NCBI GenBank assembly: GCA_024516035.1
Contig: CM044961.1
Span: 31,791,051 to 31,855,050, forward strand
DNA: 64,000 nucleotides
From: Bactericera cockerelli
Taxonomy: Eukaryota > Arthropoda > Insecta > Hemiptera > Triozidae
Direction: 5' to 3'
How positions within the stretch are numbered: the first letter of the stretch is position 1; the number at the start of each line of letters is the position of its first letter. Under the pieces are notes generated by a model, which saw nothing but the letters and a program-made list of their open reading frames with translations, was not told the DNA's origin and ran no database searches. The position numbers and the translations under genes were made by a program. Positions 42,431 to 54,020 of this stretch are shown piece after piece.

Positions 42431-43320
42431 TGGCCGTAGAATGAATTTGAAAAGAGAGGAGACGAAAGGAAGGAGAGAAAGAGAGGACAGAAAAGTGAAT
42501 AGAGATAAAGGAAAAATAAGAAGAAACGGGAGAAAAAAAAGAAGGTAGAAGAGAAAGAAGTGGGAGAAAAAGAACGATATTATTTCTTTCTAAATTGAAA
42601 AGAAAAAAAAACTATGTCAGACTTTAAGCAATGTTGATGTTGTCAAACTTGATCGGATTGAAGAGAGAAAGAATAAACAAAAAATATTCAAAACACATTC
42701 CAAAGTACATTGATTTTGTTATTATTATTAGAGATGACCCGAAAAGACTATAATATATGGTTAGCTGGGTACTCAGCACATCCACTAAAAACCACCCATG
42801 TCGAACAAATTTAGGATTTTTTTTAATAGATCTTCCTGGAAAGACCTTTAACTAAAGTCAGTGAAAAAGATGCATTATCGTTGATTGGCACCCAGAAAAT
42901 GATGCAATTCTTGCGAAAAATAAACTGGAAGTTCCTAGCACTACCTGTAAATTAAAAATTGAAATTGATATATATATTAAATGCAAATATCAAAAAAAAG
43001 AAAAAAAAGCGAAGACAGGGTTTCTGGGGAGAAAGAATTGAGAAGAGTTTTCGAGAGCGAAGGATTAAAAAAAACAAACAAGGACACGTCAAGCTGACGG
43101 GCCAGGTAAAGTGGTAAGTTTTGTGCTTCTAACAAGAAGAAAAAAGTATGGCGACAACAAAAACAAACTTTCGGAAGGCTTAAGAAAAACGAAAAAGAAG
43201 ACTTGAAAGATGTGAAAGGAGAACATGAAGACACTAGGACAAGAAATTTTGAAGAAAGAAAGATGGAAAAGGAAAGATCAGAAAGAGGAAAGTTGTGAAA
43301 AGTAATATTTTGAGAAAATC
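42431..43320. repeat. Purine-biased region
   Basis: 42440-42590 and 43000-43300 are purine-rich; the middle is plain AT-rich sequence. No coding signal. Confidence 0.6.
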
Positions 43321-43435
43321 ACACGACTTTTTAGTACGATTAAAGAGGATAAGAAATTTAAAAAAATGCATATGGTGACTTATACTATCAGTCTAACTGA
43401 AAATATTAGTTAATATTATCAGTTCTCCAAAAAAT

Positions 43436-43620
43436 TTAACCGATTCTCTTCAAATTTGTTTTATATGGTAGCTTACCGTTTTTTCTACATTCTAGAACCT
43501 ACAAAAATTCTGTATCGGCACGTTGAAGACATTATTTTTGCACATTTTTGTCCAAAATTTCCGATTTTTGCGAACACAATACTTCCTTTTTAAAACATTA
43601 CAAATTTACGGAAGTAATAG
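43436..43620 (+). mobile_element. Hairpin-ended element HP, short copy
   Basis: TTTCTACATTCTAGAACC, TTCTGTATCGGCACG, TTTTGTCCAAAATTTCCG, CGAACACAATACTTCC and TTTACGGAAGTAA (hairpin 43580-43616). Compared with 11530-12172 the middle, including the microsatellite, is absent. Confidence 0.55.
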
Positions 43621-43659
43621 TAAAATAAAAGGGTGAGTGAAGGAAGAGAGAGTGAGAGC

Positions 43660-43661
<2 letters not shown>

Positions 43662-43704
<43 letters not shown>
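43662..43704. repeat. (AG)n microsatellite
   Basis: About 21 uninterrupted AG units. Confidence 0.95.
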
Positions 43705-43706
<2 letters not shown>

Positions 43707-44269
43707 ATGCGAAAGTTGAAAGAATATGAAACATGAGGGATAGGGGGACTAAAGAAAAACACAAGAAGATTATAGAAAATACCTGTTGATAAAAAATGGA
43801 GAAAAAGATGATGACAGTCTTGAATTTACTAGCACTTTTTGTTGCTCCCTCTTTTCTGCATCTTTTAGGGTAGCTTGCAGACCTGCCGATATTGTAGAAC
43901 GGGACATGGACTTAACGAGTATTAGATGAAACGATGTACGGTATTGCCTTCTTGTATAGAGTAGGGTAAGGAATCTTAAATTTAGCGCCATGCCTCGGGT
44001 CAGAATTTGAATTTACCCGAGTTCTGGTCCGAAGCATGGCCCTGCATGTAAACAACAACCTCTTAAAAACAAATAGAGTCAGATTACGACCCAAATAAGA
44101 TTGATTCTAAACCTACTACCTGAAATGAACGCTACATATTACTCCAAGCACCTCTTAAAATTACGATACAATAGCACAAAGAAAACACTTATTTATATCA
44201 CCTCTTCATAATACACACACAAAACTTAATACAAAACAAACTTAAAAACTTAGAAAAAAGAGGAACCAG
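43705..44269. other. No gene seen
   Basis: Short minus-strand frames at 43770-43991 and 43912-44094 overlap each other and carry no recognisable motif. Confidence 0.45.
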
Positions 44270-44950
44270 TATGAGAAAGAGGAGAAGAGGAGGAAAAAGA
44301 AAGATGGAAAGTAAAAAAAGATGAAAATAAAAGAAGAAAAACAAAAAAGATGAATAAATATAATTAGAAGAAGAAAAGAAGGCAGAATAAGAGGAGAAGA
44401 AGGAAAAGGAGGAAGAGTAGAATAAGGAGGAGATGGAGGAGGAGAAGGAGGAGGAGAAAGAGAATTAGGAGGAAAAAGAGAAGGAGAATTAGTAGGAGGA
44501 GGAGAAGGAGGAAGAAAAGGAGAGGAAGCACAAGGTGTCGAAAAATAATCATATAAGATCAGAGAAAGAAAGAGGGGGAGAGACACGGAGAATATTGTTT
44601 GAACTTGTTCTGAAGTTTTGTCTCCTCCCTCTCTTCCTTCTCCTCCTCCTCTCTCTCTCCTTTCCCCACTCCTTGTAAACTAGTCATCAACAAGTATATA
44701 AAGTGTGAGAGGAAAAAATAAAGTACATTATGTATGACACTTTGTAAGCAAGAGGATGGAAGGGGATGGAAAGAGAAGGAAAAGGTAGGGAAAGTGAAAG
44801 GGAGGGAGGTAAAAGACGGAGGTAAAAAGTGGAAGGGGGAACGCTTATAAAAATTGGCGAGGGAAAAAATCCTTCATGAGAAGAAAAGGAAGATGTCAGG
44901 CCTGATATCATTATTAGCCTTGAAGGATGAATCTTGGGAAGGAGAAGGAT
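44270..44950. repeat. Purine tracts with a short pyrimidine block
   Basis: 44270-44530 is GGA/GAA-rich, 44620-44680 is pyrimidine-rich and 44750-44850 purine-rich. Pro/Ser-rich antisense frames are artefacts. Confidence 0.8.
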
Positions 44951-45090
44951 GAATTTTGGGGGAGAGAAGTGTATTGTTTACCTTTTTTGGGCTACTTCTT
45001 TCGTGCTTCCCATATTATTGTTACCCTGGTACCTAACTCACCTGCCGGTCTATAGTTGAATTTTATAATAATAATAATGATAATAATAAA

Positions 45091-45117
45091 AGCACTCTTT
45101 AGTGGAAGGTAACCACC
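45091..45117 (-). repeat. SINE family D, terminal fragment
   Basis: CTTTAGTGGAAGGTAACCACC matches the antisense 3' end of D (62671-62695). It is preceded by (TAA)n. Confidence 0.5.
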
Positions 45118-45236
45118 AGGGAAGTGGAAGGAAGGTTACCTAGGAAGCTTATCAAGGTACCTAAAACTAACTCACTTGCCTGAGTATAGTCGAATTTTAT
45201 TATTAATTTTTTTAACCGAAAATAACCGCGTAACTA

Positions 45237-45475
45237 GCCTCCGTGGCGTAATGGTTACGACTACTGCCCGTAGTCCAGAGATCCAGAGTTCAAATCCCCG
45301 GTTGGGGCAGACTTTTCGACAAACATTTTGATCCATCCAATAACGTGAGGCTGCCATGTCTAGCCCTACCCAGGCTGGTTGAGGTTAAAGTGGGTAGCTG
45401 GTACGATTCCCAGCGAATGATGGTTAAAACGCCCGTCCTGGCTACTCAGGACGTACATCAGAATTAGAATCAAGT
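45237..45475 (+). repeat. SINE family B, 3'-truncated
   Basis: Head GCCTCCGTGGCGTAATGG to GAGTTCAAATCCCCGG, and core with CCCTACCCAGGCTGG and GGGTAGCTGGTACGATTCCC. It ends after CAGGACGT. Confidence 0.87.
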
Positions 45476-45539
45476 GGTCACAATAGATCTAAATAGAGGT
45501 CGGTGTGGTGATTAGTGCTTCTCTTGTGGTTCCCTCCAA

Positions 45540-46300
45540 TCAGTCTATAATAATACCTCGTAACCTCTCCTCTCATACCTATACTTCTCCTCACATATAC
45601 CTCTCACTCCAACCGCCATAGGAGGTCTCTCAGTATATGTAAGAGTACTCACTCCCTAAATTCTCACTCACAGAACCCCCTCTCCCTCTTACCTTTCATA
45701 CCTCTTACCCCCCCCCCTCCTCCTTTAACCTCTCACATCCATCTCTTCCTTCACACATACCTCTTAAACTCTCCCTCTCTCACATATAACCCTTCCTCCA
45801 ACCGCCATATGAGGTCTCTCATATATGTAAGAATACTCACTCCTTAACTCCTCACTCACAAAACCCCTCTCTCCCTCACTCGTCTTTTATACCTACTCTA
45901 TCTCACCCTCCAAACTCAACCTCCCCTCCCTCAACATACGAGGTCTCTCATATCTCATAATATGAGATATTATATAAGAGTATTATAGTGAGTACTCTTA
46001 CATAATATGTAAGAGTACTCACCCCCTAAATTCTCACTCATATAACCCTCTCTCTCCTTTAATACCTCTAACGTCCTTACCCTCCAAACTCAACCCCCCC
46101 CCCCTCTCTTTCAACCAACATGCGAGGTCTCTCATATGTAAGAGTACTCACTCCCTAATTTCTCACTCTCAGAACCCCTTGTACCCCTTTAGTCCATTCA
46201 CACTCTCTCTCTTCATACCACTTACCCTCCATCTCCTGCAACCTCAAACCTCCCCCCCTCCCACACTCCTCCTTCTACCCCCACGGGTGTCTCTTGGTGG
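45540..46300. repeat. C/T-rich satellite with GAGGTCTCTCA units
   Basis: GAGGTCTCTCA starts at 45622, 45811, 45940 and 46124 (spacings 189, 129, 184). Each is followed by ATATGTAAGAGTACTCACTC and CTCACTCACAGAACCCC-like sequence. One unit carries an inverted piece, making a hairpin at 45988-46022 (15-bp stem GTGAGTACTCTTACA). Confidence 0.8.
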
Positions 46301-46522
46301 AATCTTCATACAAGTTTTCTAAATATCATCATCACCTCCACACCTCCACACCTATCACCTCCACCTCCATATCACTCCTTGGAGGCAGAACAGGAAAATT
46401 TTTCCTCCCTTTTCATCCGGACGCATAAGTTATGTATGTGCGAGATACTACCGTCACTTTTTTGACACAAGTATTGAAACTATGACTGCATTGACTGAAA
46501 AACCGGAGAGTCTAATCCGTGA

Positions 46523-46768
46523 AGAAATTTTATCATCGTTTACAATACCTTATTATATTTCAAAGGTAAAACATTTCTTCAAACTTACTACCGAGGAATC
46601 GTGCCTCGATCAGACTTTGTTTATATAGTTTTCACCATTAATACGACAAATTCACCATTAATACGACTTCAAAGGTCCGCCAACTCATACTCAGAACATA
46701 TGGACTATTTTACAGTGTCTCTCAGTGACATAAAGGATTTCTTTTCTAAACATCCTGATCTTAACTAA
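46523..46768 (+). pseudogene. Non-LTR retrotransposon ORF2 C-terminal fragment
   Basis: An 81-codon frame without its own start ends at TAA 46766-46768. The last part reads LQRSANSYSEHMDYFTVSLS then DIKDFFSKHPDLN, which resembles C-termini of insect LINE reverse-transcriptase proteins as I remember them. A 19-bp direct duplication (TTCACCATTAATACGAC) at 46640-46676 lies in frame. It is followed by a 3' UTR ending in an (AAAT)n tail, as expected for a 5'-truncated LINE. Confidence 0.5.
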
Positions 46769-46975
46769 CTTTCTTCCACATACAACTTCACCTACCACTT
46801 ATTGATTTTTTTCACCATTTTTAGTTTTAATAGTAATTAGTTATTACCTGAATATTTTTTAGTTTTATACTCAAATAGGTTTTTTTATAGCTAGGAACTA
46901 ATTATTGTATAGTTAGCAATGGGTCCGCCCGTATTTTGTTGTATAAATAAATAAATAAATAAATAAATAACTTAT
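46769..46975 (+). mobile_element. LINE 3' UTR with (AAAT)n tail
   Basis: Continues from the truncated frame through GGGTCCGCCCGTATTTTG to TATAAATAAATAAATAAA (46944-46971). Simple-repeat tails are common in insect LINEs. Confidence 0.5.
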
Positions 46976-47389
46976 TATTATGTTCATAGAAATTTGTGAA
47001 TAAAGCTTGATCTAATTGTTTATAAAAAAAATAGTATTTTTATCGAATACTATTGAGTAATTATTGATACACGAAAGTGCTTATCGCAAAACACTTTGCA
47101 AAGTCTTCCTCTGTATTAGAACTCAGTCTATTTGAAGCAACAAATACTGTCGAACATGATTTTCAGGTCAAATTTACCTCTCTATAAGGGAAAATAACCT
47201 CTTTGTTAGAGAAAACTGGATAGAAGAGAAAACAATTCCGGTCACTTGAAATATTTTATATCCAGATTCAACTGTGTAGGACGTGTAGGTATTCAAATAA
47301 AATATTTGTAATATAGGTATGTATTTTGTATAACATCAATTAAATTCCATACTTGAACTTACGATTATTATTATAATTATTATGCTTTA
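46976..47389. other. AT-rich, no gene seen
   Basis: No frame or repeat family recognised. Confidence 0.45.
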
Positions 47390-47547
47390 TTAGGTAAGAC
47401 AAAGTAAAATATATACAGTACAATACATCGATATTATAAAGAAAAAAAATAGATTGAACAATGAAACAAGAAAAAAAAAGAGAATAAACTAATGTCCTAC
47501 ATAAAGGGCGGGGTTATAGCCTGTGGCAATCTCTTCCACCCAACCCT
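47390..47547 (-). mobile_element. Family L retroelement 3' end, antisense
   Basis: On the minus strand: GGGTGGAAGAGATTGCC, GCTATAACCCCGCCC, then T-rich sequence to AATAAAGCA. Antisense signal at 47385-47391. Confidence 0.55.
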
Positions 47548-48214
47548 TCTGAAATCCTAACTAAAAATAATGTAAGAGATTGAAGAAAAAAAGAAAAAAA
47601 AAAACATATAATAGAAAACAAGAAAACTTAAAATATAACAATAAAGAGATAAAAAAGGAGAAAAAAAAAATGATCGCTCACTTTGGTGTCTTAGGGCAAT
47701 CAAGTTTCGTAAACTTATCATACAATCACATTGTACTTAAAGGGCTTCTAAAAAAACGAAAGCAAGGGATCCTTTGCTTTCTTTCGCGACACAAAATTGA
47801 GTTAGAAAAGAATAACAAGGAAACGTGAAGAGCAGGTAATAAGATCAACAACAACACAAACAACAACGCGCTATTTTCTACATTAAAATTAAATTAAACC
47901 AGCTCTCCAGTATGATGAAATTATGAGAGATAATCAGAAAAAAAGAATTTGAAAATTTAAAATACTGCCATCATTGTAATTATTAATATCGCCATCGACA
48001 TCACCCCAAGTAGGTACATAATAATTATGATGAAAAAAATAATTAGTAATCACAGGATGGTATGTATGATTTTATTTGTGGAGAAGCACAAGGACTCTTC
48101 ACAATTTTTGTGGTTAGCGCAGTATTACTAAGAGACTCCTTCACTTTTCGAGTTATATTACATGGATTTCTTTTTACTCTAGTAATGCCGCTACAGGTCG
48201 TTACTCATACAAAT
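47548..48214. other. No supported gene
   Basis: A-rich DNA. The 82-codon frame at 47580-47828 is Lys-rich at its start and lacks motifs. Confidence 0.4.
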
Positions 48215-48352
48215 AAGTACTCATATTTCCTCACGTGGACCCCGAACATCCACGTAAAGAGCAGAAAAATTCCTGTCCGCTGGGAATCGAACCCAGGTCA
48301 CAGTGCGTGCAAAGCCTAGCGTGCTAACTCTCTAAGCCACGGTGACTCCCAC
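48215..48352 (-). repeat. SINE family F (Ala-tRNA-like head)
   Basis: On the minus strand: GTGGCTTAGAGAGTTAGC, loop with TTTGCACG (UGC, Ala), GACCTGGGTTCGATTCCC (B box), then GTGGATGTTCGGGG and ACGTGAGGAAATATGAG. Confidence 0.8.
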
Positions 48353-49129
48353 AAACATATAGGTTTGTATAGATGATGAATATTTATACTCCACCTCAAA
48401 AGTCTGAAATTAAAATTAAGTGATTTTTCTTTTTAAATTAATAAAATCTATCCTGAGCTGATTGAAATCACTGATTTTTAATTTATTTTTTTGCATTGAT
48501 TTCCTATTCTATGTACAAATAAAAGGAGCGTTGAATATTGAAAGCTCAGAAAAAATAATTGAACCAATATTGAAATCTAATAATGGAATAAGAACTGACA
48601 AGTTGAATCTTTAAAAAGAATAGAATCGAAATAGATTCATCTTTCTTCTATTTCTTTCTTTCTTTCTTTCTTTTCCCACTTTCTTTTTTATGATCCCTAT
48701 CTTTTTCTCTCTGCCTCTATCTATATCATTTTCTCTCTCTCTTTCCCATTTTTTTTTTTTTTTTGTCAGCATCTTATAATACACCTTTCATATTTACACC
48801 TTCCTGAACATTGAAAGAAAAGAAATCTATTATTTTCTCTAAGCCTCTCTTTGTCACCTTTTTTTTTACGCTTTACCGTTTTATTTTTTAGAACCTAGCT
48901 ATACATATTATGAAAAAGCAAACATAGCTAGTGTAAGTAGAGAAAAAATAAGGAAAAATGAAAACTTGATATTTTCAAGAAATATGCCTTACAACGTACC
49001 TATGTATAGTTCATTGTAAATAAGTATACTCTGTATTTTACACCAATAAATGAGACTTTGTTTAGACTGTGAGGATAAACAGATAATTTTATTGTATGTA
49101 TAATTATACCTTTTACTTACTTACACCTG
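48353..49129. other. AT-rich, no gene seen
   Basis: A TTTC microsatellite (48652-48673), pyrimidine-rich to 48760, then plain AT-rich sequence. Confidence 0.5.
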
Positions 49130-49425
49130 AGTCTTCACAGACCACGAGGGTCCTTGACTTCCCACACCTTCTCCATTCTTGTCTATCTTCTGCCAATGTT
49201 TTATAGTCTGCTCTAATATTGATCTCTTGTAGTATTTCTTTTACACCACCTTCCCATGTGTTTCTTGGGCGTCTTCTAGGTCCGATTTTGTCATAATGAA
49301 GATTTAATACTTACTTAATATTTGATTGTGATTCAGCTCTTACAACATGTCCTGCCCATTGTAGTATTCTTGCTGTTATAACATTGCTAATAAGGGGTTT
49401 TCTGTAGAACTCTTTTAATTCAACG
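49130..49425 (-). pseudogene. Non-LTR retrotransposon polymerase C-terminus, decayed
   Basis: Reading the minus strand from 49425 downward gives ELKEFYRKPLISNV, ITARILQWAGHVVR and AESQS. Then a stop codon in frame, then GPRRRPRNTWEGGVKE and LAEDRQEWRR before running out. The W-GH--R block followed by RRPRxTWE and DRxEWR is characteristic of the C-terminal region of many insect and other metazoan LINE polymerases. Apart from the internal stop, the frame stays open to about 49130. A frame break occurs upstream of 49425. Clade is not assigned. Confidence 0.75.
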
Positions 49426-49749
49426 TTTTACTTTATCCTCCATATATTTGTTTCTTAGTCAAAAGTTGGTCCAACTCGAAGAACCCGATTTTAAAAACTT
49501 GCATTCGTCCTATTATATCTTGTTTGATCAAATATGTATTAAAAAATCATTAATTCTATATTGTAGATACCTCTAAGAAAAACGGTACGATAGAGATAAA
49601 ACATAAATAACGGAATATTAAGGTAATGCACAAAAATAAAGAAGAAAACAAACACAATACAACCGATATCTATCGATAAACTCGGAAGTAAATATGTAAA
49701 GAAGGTGAAAAAGATAATATAATAGAATAGTAATGAGGAGGGTTGATCA

Positions 49750-50400
49750 GTGAAGAAGAAGATACCACTCCGAAAAGTAAAGGTTATAAATGATGAAGAT
49801 GATGGCACATCGAAGCATGCAAACAGATCCAACAGACAAAGAAAACAAGGTGAATGAAGTGAATGAAACAGATACAGATAGAATAGACGCAGCAAAAACA
49901 GATATACTCATCAACACAACTGAGAAACTAACAAGAGCAGAAGAAAGTGAGAAAGAAAGTGGCAGGAGTGATATTGATAAAGCAGCAGAGGAGGAAAGTG
50001 GAGAGAAAGATATTGATGAAGAAGAGGTAGGAATGTAGAGGGAAAGATATTGAGAAGACGGGAAAGATGGGGAAATAAAAAGAAAAATTGATGTGCATCG
50101 TGTTGGGGAGTATGTCGACAGTTTGAAGCGAAAACATTAATAATACCTCGACTGACAAGATTACGGAGCAGGAATAAGATGAAGTGGAAGGTGAAAGAAT
50201 GTTGAGATGAGCAGGAAGAGAGAAAAAAATGTGTGAAATGAATGAGATGGATAAAGAAAGGATAAACAGGTAGTGTAAGCAGAAGTAATACCAGAGGATG
50301 ATGAAATGTAGAGAGAAGTAGGTGAGATGGATAATCCTGAAGATGATGCAGACGTTGAAAATGAACAACTTGCTAGGGAAAATTAACATTCGATACAAGA
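49750..50400 (+). other. Acidic open frame in purine-biased DNA
   Basis: 49790-50038 (+) encodes 82 residues rich in Asp, Glu and Lys. A later piece, near 50290-50385, reads DNPEDDADVENEQLAREN with an upstream stop. Composition is less repetitive than the GA tracts. It could be a decayed coding segment or a mutated microsatellite. Function not recognised. Confidence 0.25.
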
Positions 50401-50640
50401 TGTTGTGGGTTTAGCAATCTCCGGTGGCACGAATGCTTTAGGGCTTGAACTAATTTTAAATGATCTTTTTGTTTGCTATTTCTTTGGTGATCAATTTTTA
50501 CTTTGATTTCCATATTTTTTTATTGGAATATTATGCATTGCAGTGAACACATGGTTTTTTCTTTTACAATGCGTAAAATTTCAAACTTCATGAATTTTCA
50601 CAGAAACCTGCAGCCTAATTCAAAATCTCAAGGAGTTACA
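50401..50640. other. No gene seen
   Basis: A 60-codon frame at 50503-50685 shows nothing recognisable. Confidence 0.4.
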
Positions 50641-50960
50641 GACAAGATAAAGAGAAACAGAGAGAACCCTTCAGAAAAAGAATGAAAGAAGTTGAAGAAC
50701 AAATTGGAGAGTGTTTATAAAGGCGGCAATAAGTGGATAAGAAAGAAATGAAGAAGGATTAAGAGGGAGAGAAAGATGAAAGGAGAGAAGAAAAGTGAAG
50801 ACGAACGGAGAATTCAGAGGAAAGTAAATTGTCTTCTTAAGATTTTCGTGGTCTGCATACAATTGTGTTTTTTTACAGTAAATAATAATAAAGAACGAGA
50901 GAGAGAGAGAGAGAGATAGAGAGAGAGGGAGAAAGAGAGAGAGAGAGAGAAGTGAACTGT
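50641..50960. repeat. Purine-rich tract
   Basis: GA-rich, with (GA)n at 50898-50952. Confidence 0.8.
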
Positions 50961-51890
50961 ATCAAGAGAGCAGTAAGGGGTAAGAATAAAATATCAGGGC
51001 CGAAAAAGCGAACCCTAGGGATCGAAAAAGGACCTTGGTTTTTCCAGCTGAAATCCCAGAAGCATAAATTAAGGAGACATTCGTTTCATTTTTTGGACAC
51101 TCTGGTTTCTCTCTTGCAGAGAGGTTGAAAAATAGCATTTTCTTTTTTCTATAAGGCGTTTTGCTATTTTTACTTTCCTCAAATCATACAAAAGAAATGC
51201 GATGTCCTGAAATTTTTGTCAAATCCTCAACGCCAGAACCTCTATCCAAAGTTTCAGCCGCAGGATTTGGTACTTTAGTGTTTGTGAACAACTGGTATCA
51301 GGCATTTCAAAAATGGTTTGAACTAGATATATTTGAAATTTTACTTGCAGTTTAGATTTATTTTTCTCCTCAAGTTACTGGAATTTTGCATTTAAAAAAT
51401 ATACAATAGATATTTATTTTGACATTTATTTTGTAGGAGACACGATATTGAACAGACATTTAGAAGAAAAAGAATTTATTTTCAAATACTCTAACCTTTA
51501 AATCACTGTTTCTCTATGCTAGTAAATTTACGGTGGCTGAAATTTTGTATGTAAGTTTTCATGTTTCAGATTTGCAATAAAAAAAGATTTTTCGATGATC
51601 TAACTAGATATTTCGGTAATTAAAGTTCATAATCTTTTTCGTAGTTACCGTAGCAAAGCACGGGTTAAACAGCTCGTCTGTACCTATAATAATTTATTAT
51701 TCAGATGTATACAAGCACACGTTATTAAAGTTTCAACTAAAACTGCAAGGCGCATACACACATTAGCCAACATACACACAAATTCATATACCTACTACTT
51801 TGACTACTCATTGCAATAAATTTAAAACAACAACAACTTTGTAATGACTTTATGAGAAAACATGCTTTAATGAGGAAGACACATTATTTT
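50961..51890. other. No supported gene
   Basis: The 64-codon frame 51161-51355 (+) has no recognised motif and no context. The rest is AT-rich. Confidence 0.4.
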
Positions 51891-52635
51891 TCAGTGGGGG
51901 AGTGATGGGGAGAGAGAAATTATATAAGGAGAGGAAAGAGGTGATAGAAAAGGGATTGAGGGGGAGATAAAGATATAGGTGGAGAAAGTTTGTATGGGAC
52001 ATAAACATTGTTTTCGAAAGAGGTAGCTAAATGGTGAAGCTAAAAAGAGGCCAACAGCTCTTAAAGATTTTTGGACCATGGACTATCGAACTAAAATGGG
52101 AGAAATTAATTGAACAGCTTAAATACCTGCACCTCTAGAGTTTATTAATCATAATAGACCTATTGTAACAAACACTTTTGTAATATAATCAAATCATATA
52201 TTTAAATAGTAAAAGCAGCAGATAGATATCAATACAACTTTTTTTCCAACTTGTCTCCATCTTGATCGTACTTTCTCAACTCCTCAGAAGATTTCATCTT
52301 CTTGAAATCTGAAAGTTTCGGCAATTATTTTTCCTTTTATCATGTCTTCTAATTTGATCATGATAACTTTTATCCAGGTGATCAGCTATAACAAACTGAA
52401 AATAATGAAATTCAAAAGGCTCAATACGATTGATCAAAAATAATCAAACTTGTTCCTAACTCAATTAATTTAAATACTTTTACCTAACTAGATTAATTTA
52501 AATACTTTTAATCAATTTTGGATACCAATAATCATGTTGAGTTCATGGAACATGTTAATTTTTCAGATAGAATTGACTCAGCCAATCAAAATAGACTATC
52601 AAAATAGACTCAAGTATTTTTTGTCTATCCAGATT
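51891..52635. other. Short purine tract then AT-rich DNA
   Basis: 51895-51990 is purine-rich. 52000-52635 contains no recognised element. Confidence 0.45.
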
Positions 52636-52639
52636 CCTG

Positions 52640-52770
52640 TTTGAGAATCCCTGGCCATGAAAACAACAGGACCCTAGGGTGCACGGGAGGAGTCAGGTTT
52701 GCGAGGGTAATAAAATTATGCCACAGCCGACACTTCCATCCTTTATGTGTTCCTCATCCACTTCTCTCCA

Positions 52771-52804
<34 letters not shown>

Positions 52805-52820
52805 AAAGCAAAAAAAAAAA
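52640..52820 (+). repeat. Unidentified retrocopy with poly(A)
   Basis: A GC-elevated segment (GACCCTAGGGTGCACGGG, GTCAGGTTTGCGAGGG) runs to CTCTCCACA, then about 33 A (52769-52802) and a broken A-rich tail. The shape is that of a processed RNA copy. The source RNA is not recognised, and no B box is seen. Confidence 0.45.
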
Positions 52821-53345
52821 AACAATAACTGTATGTGTATGATTCCTTTTAATTCGAAACTAAAAGATTCAAAATTTTGAAAGTTATTTTGTAATTAGTA
52901 TTTGATCATGCTAGTAAATATGTCGGTAGTGGAAAAGTAGACAAAGATACTAGACATATTAGGTGAAGTATCTTGGAAAGTGACAAATTGTAATCAAATT
53001 TAGTCTTATAAATATGATAAAAAAATAATCCTGGAGAAAAGAAAAGTAATTCAAAATGCTAAATATATTGAAGTTTTTGAAGTCCACAGTGCCAAAACTC
53101 GTTTTTACTACACAAAATGTGTTTATGCCTATGAAATAGTATCTCGGTAATTAAGTATAACGTAGATGTATACACACATTATTTCGTTAAGTATATACAT
53201 ACATAGGTGTAGGTATAAAGTATCGTACATAACATAACACATGTATAATTGTACATGGCTCATGTACACTCCTGGTGCTCAGTACATTCAGTCCGGATGT
53301 GTAAATCAAATATGAAAATGTGGTTTTGACAAGTCAATAGTGGGC
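52821..53345. other. AT-rich, no gene seen
   Basis: TACATACATA-like simple sequence at 53160-53250. Confidence 0.45.
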
Positions 53346-53359
53346 CCTTCCACTTCCTT

Positions 53360-53405
<46 letters not shown>

Positions 53406-54020
53406 TCCTCCTCTTTATCACTCTTCCTCATGCCTCTCTAATTTCACCCTATCTTTCTTTCCTGCCTCATTCGGTTTTTCCAATCCTCCTCCAACTGACC
53501 CCTTCCCCTTTTTTTTAACCAGTCCTGTTTTAACATGGTCTGTTCTCCTCTCTCCCTCCCTCTTGTTCCTTCATTCACCTCTTCCTCCTCTTTCTCTCTC
53601 AGCTTCAAATTGTTGTTACACCAGTAACGAAATTGTCGACCCAAAACCTTCTCTCTTCATTCTCTATCTCTCTCTGTGTCCCAATGTGTGTTGCTTGTTT
53701 CCTATGTTTGTCTCGCTTTTCCCCTTTCACCATCTCTCTCTAGTTGGTTCTCTCACTCTATTTCCTGTAACGAGACACAGTATTTCCTGTAATACACCGG
53801 GGGACCGTGAATGGTAAAGAGGAAGAGAGAGCGATAAAAGGACAGAGAGGAATAGAAAAAGAGGGGGTAGAGAGATAGAGCGATAAAAGGAGAGACAGAG
53901 AGAAAGAGGGGAGATATGATAAGGGACAGGGGTAGGAAACAAGATAGAAATAGGTATGAAGAGTGAGAGATAAATCCAAGGACAAAAAATAAAAGCAATG
54001 GAAGGACAAAAAGGAGAAGA
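53346..54020. repeat. Pyrimidine block flipping to a purine block
   Basis: 53350-53770 is pyrimidine-rich, with (CT)n at 53364-53402. 53812-54020 is purine-rich. The flip is at about 53780-53810. Confidence 0.8.

Noticed and set aside
48062..48319. 85-codon frame
   Set aside because: Its last third is the antisense head of a family F SINE; the beginning has no recognised motif.
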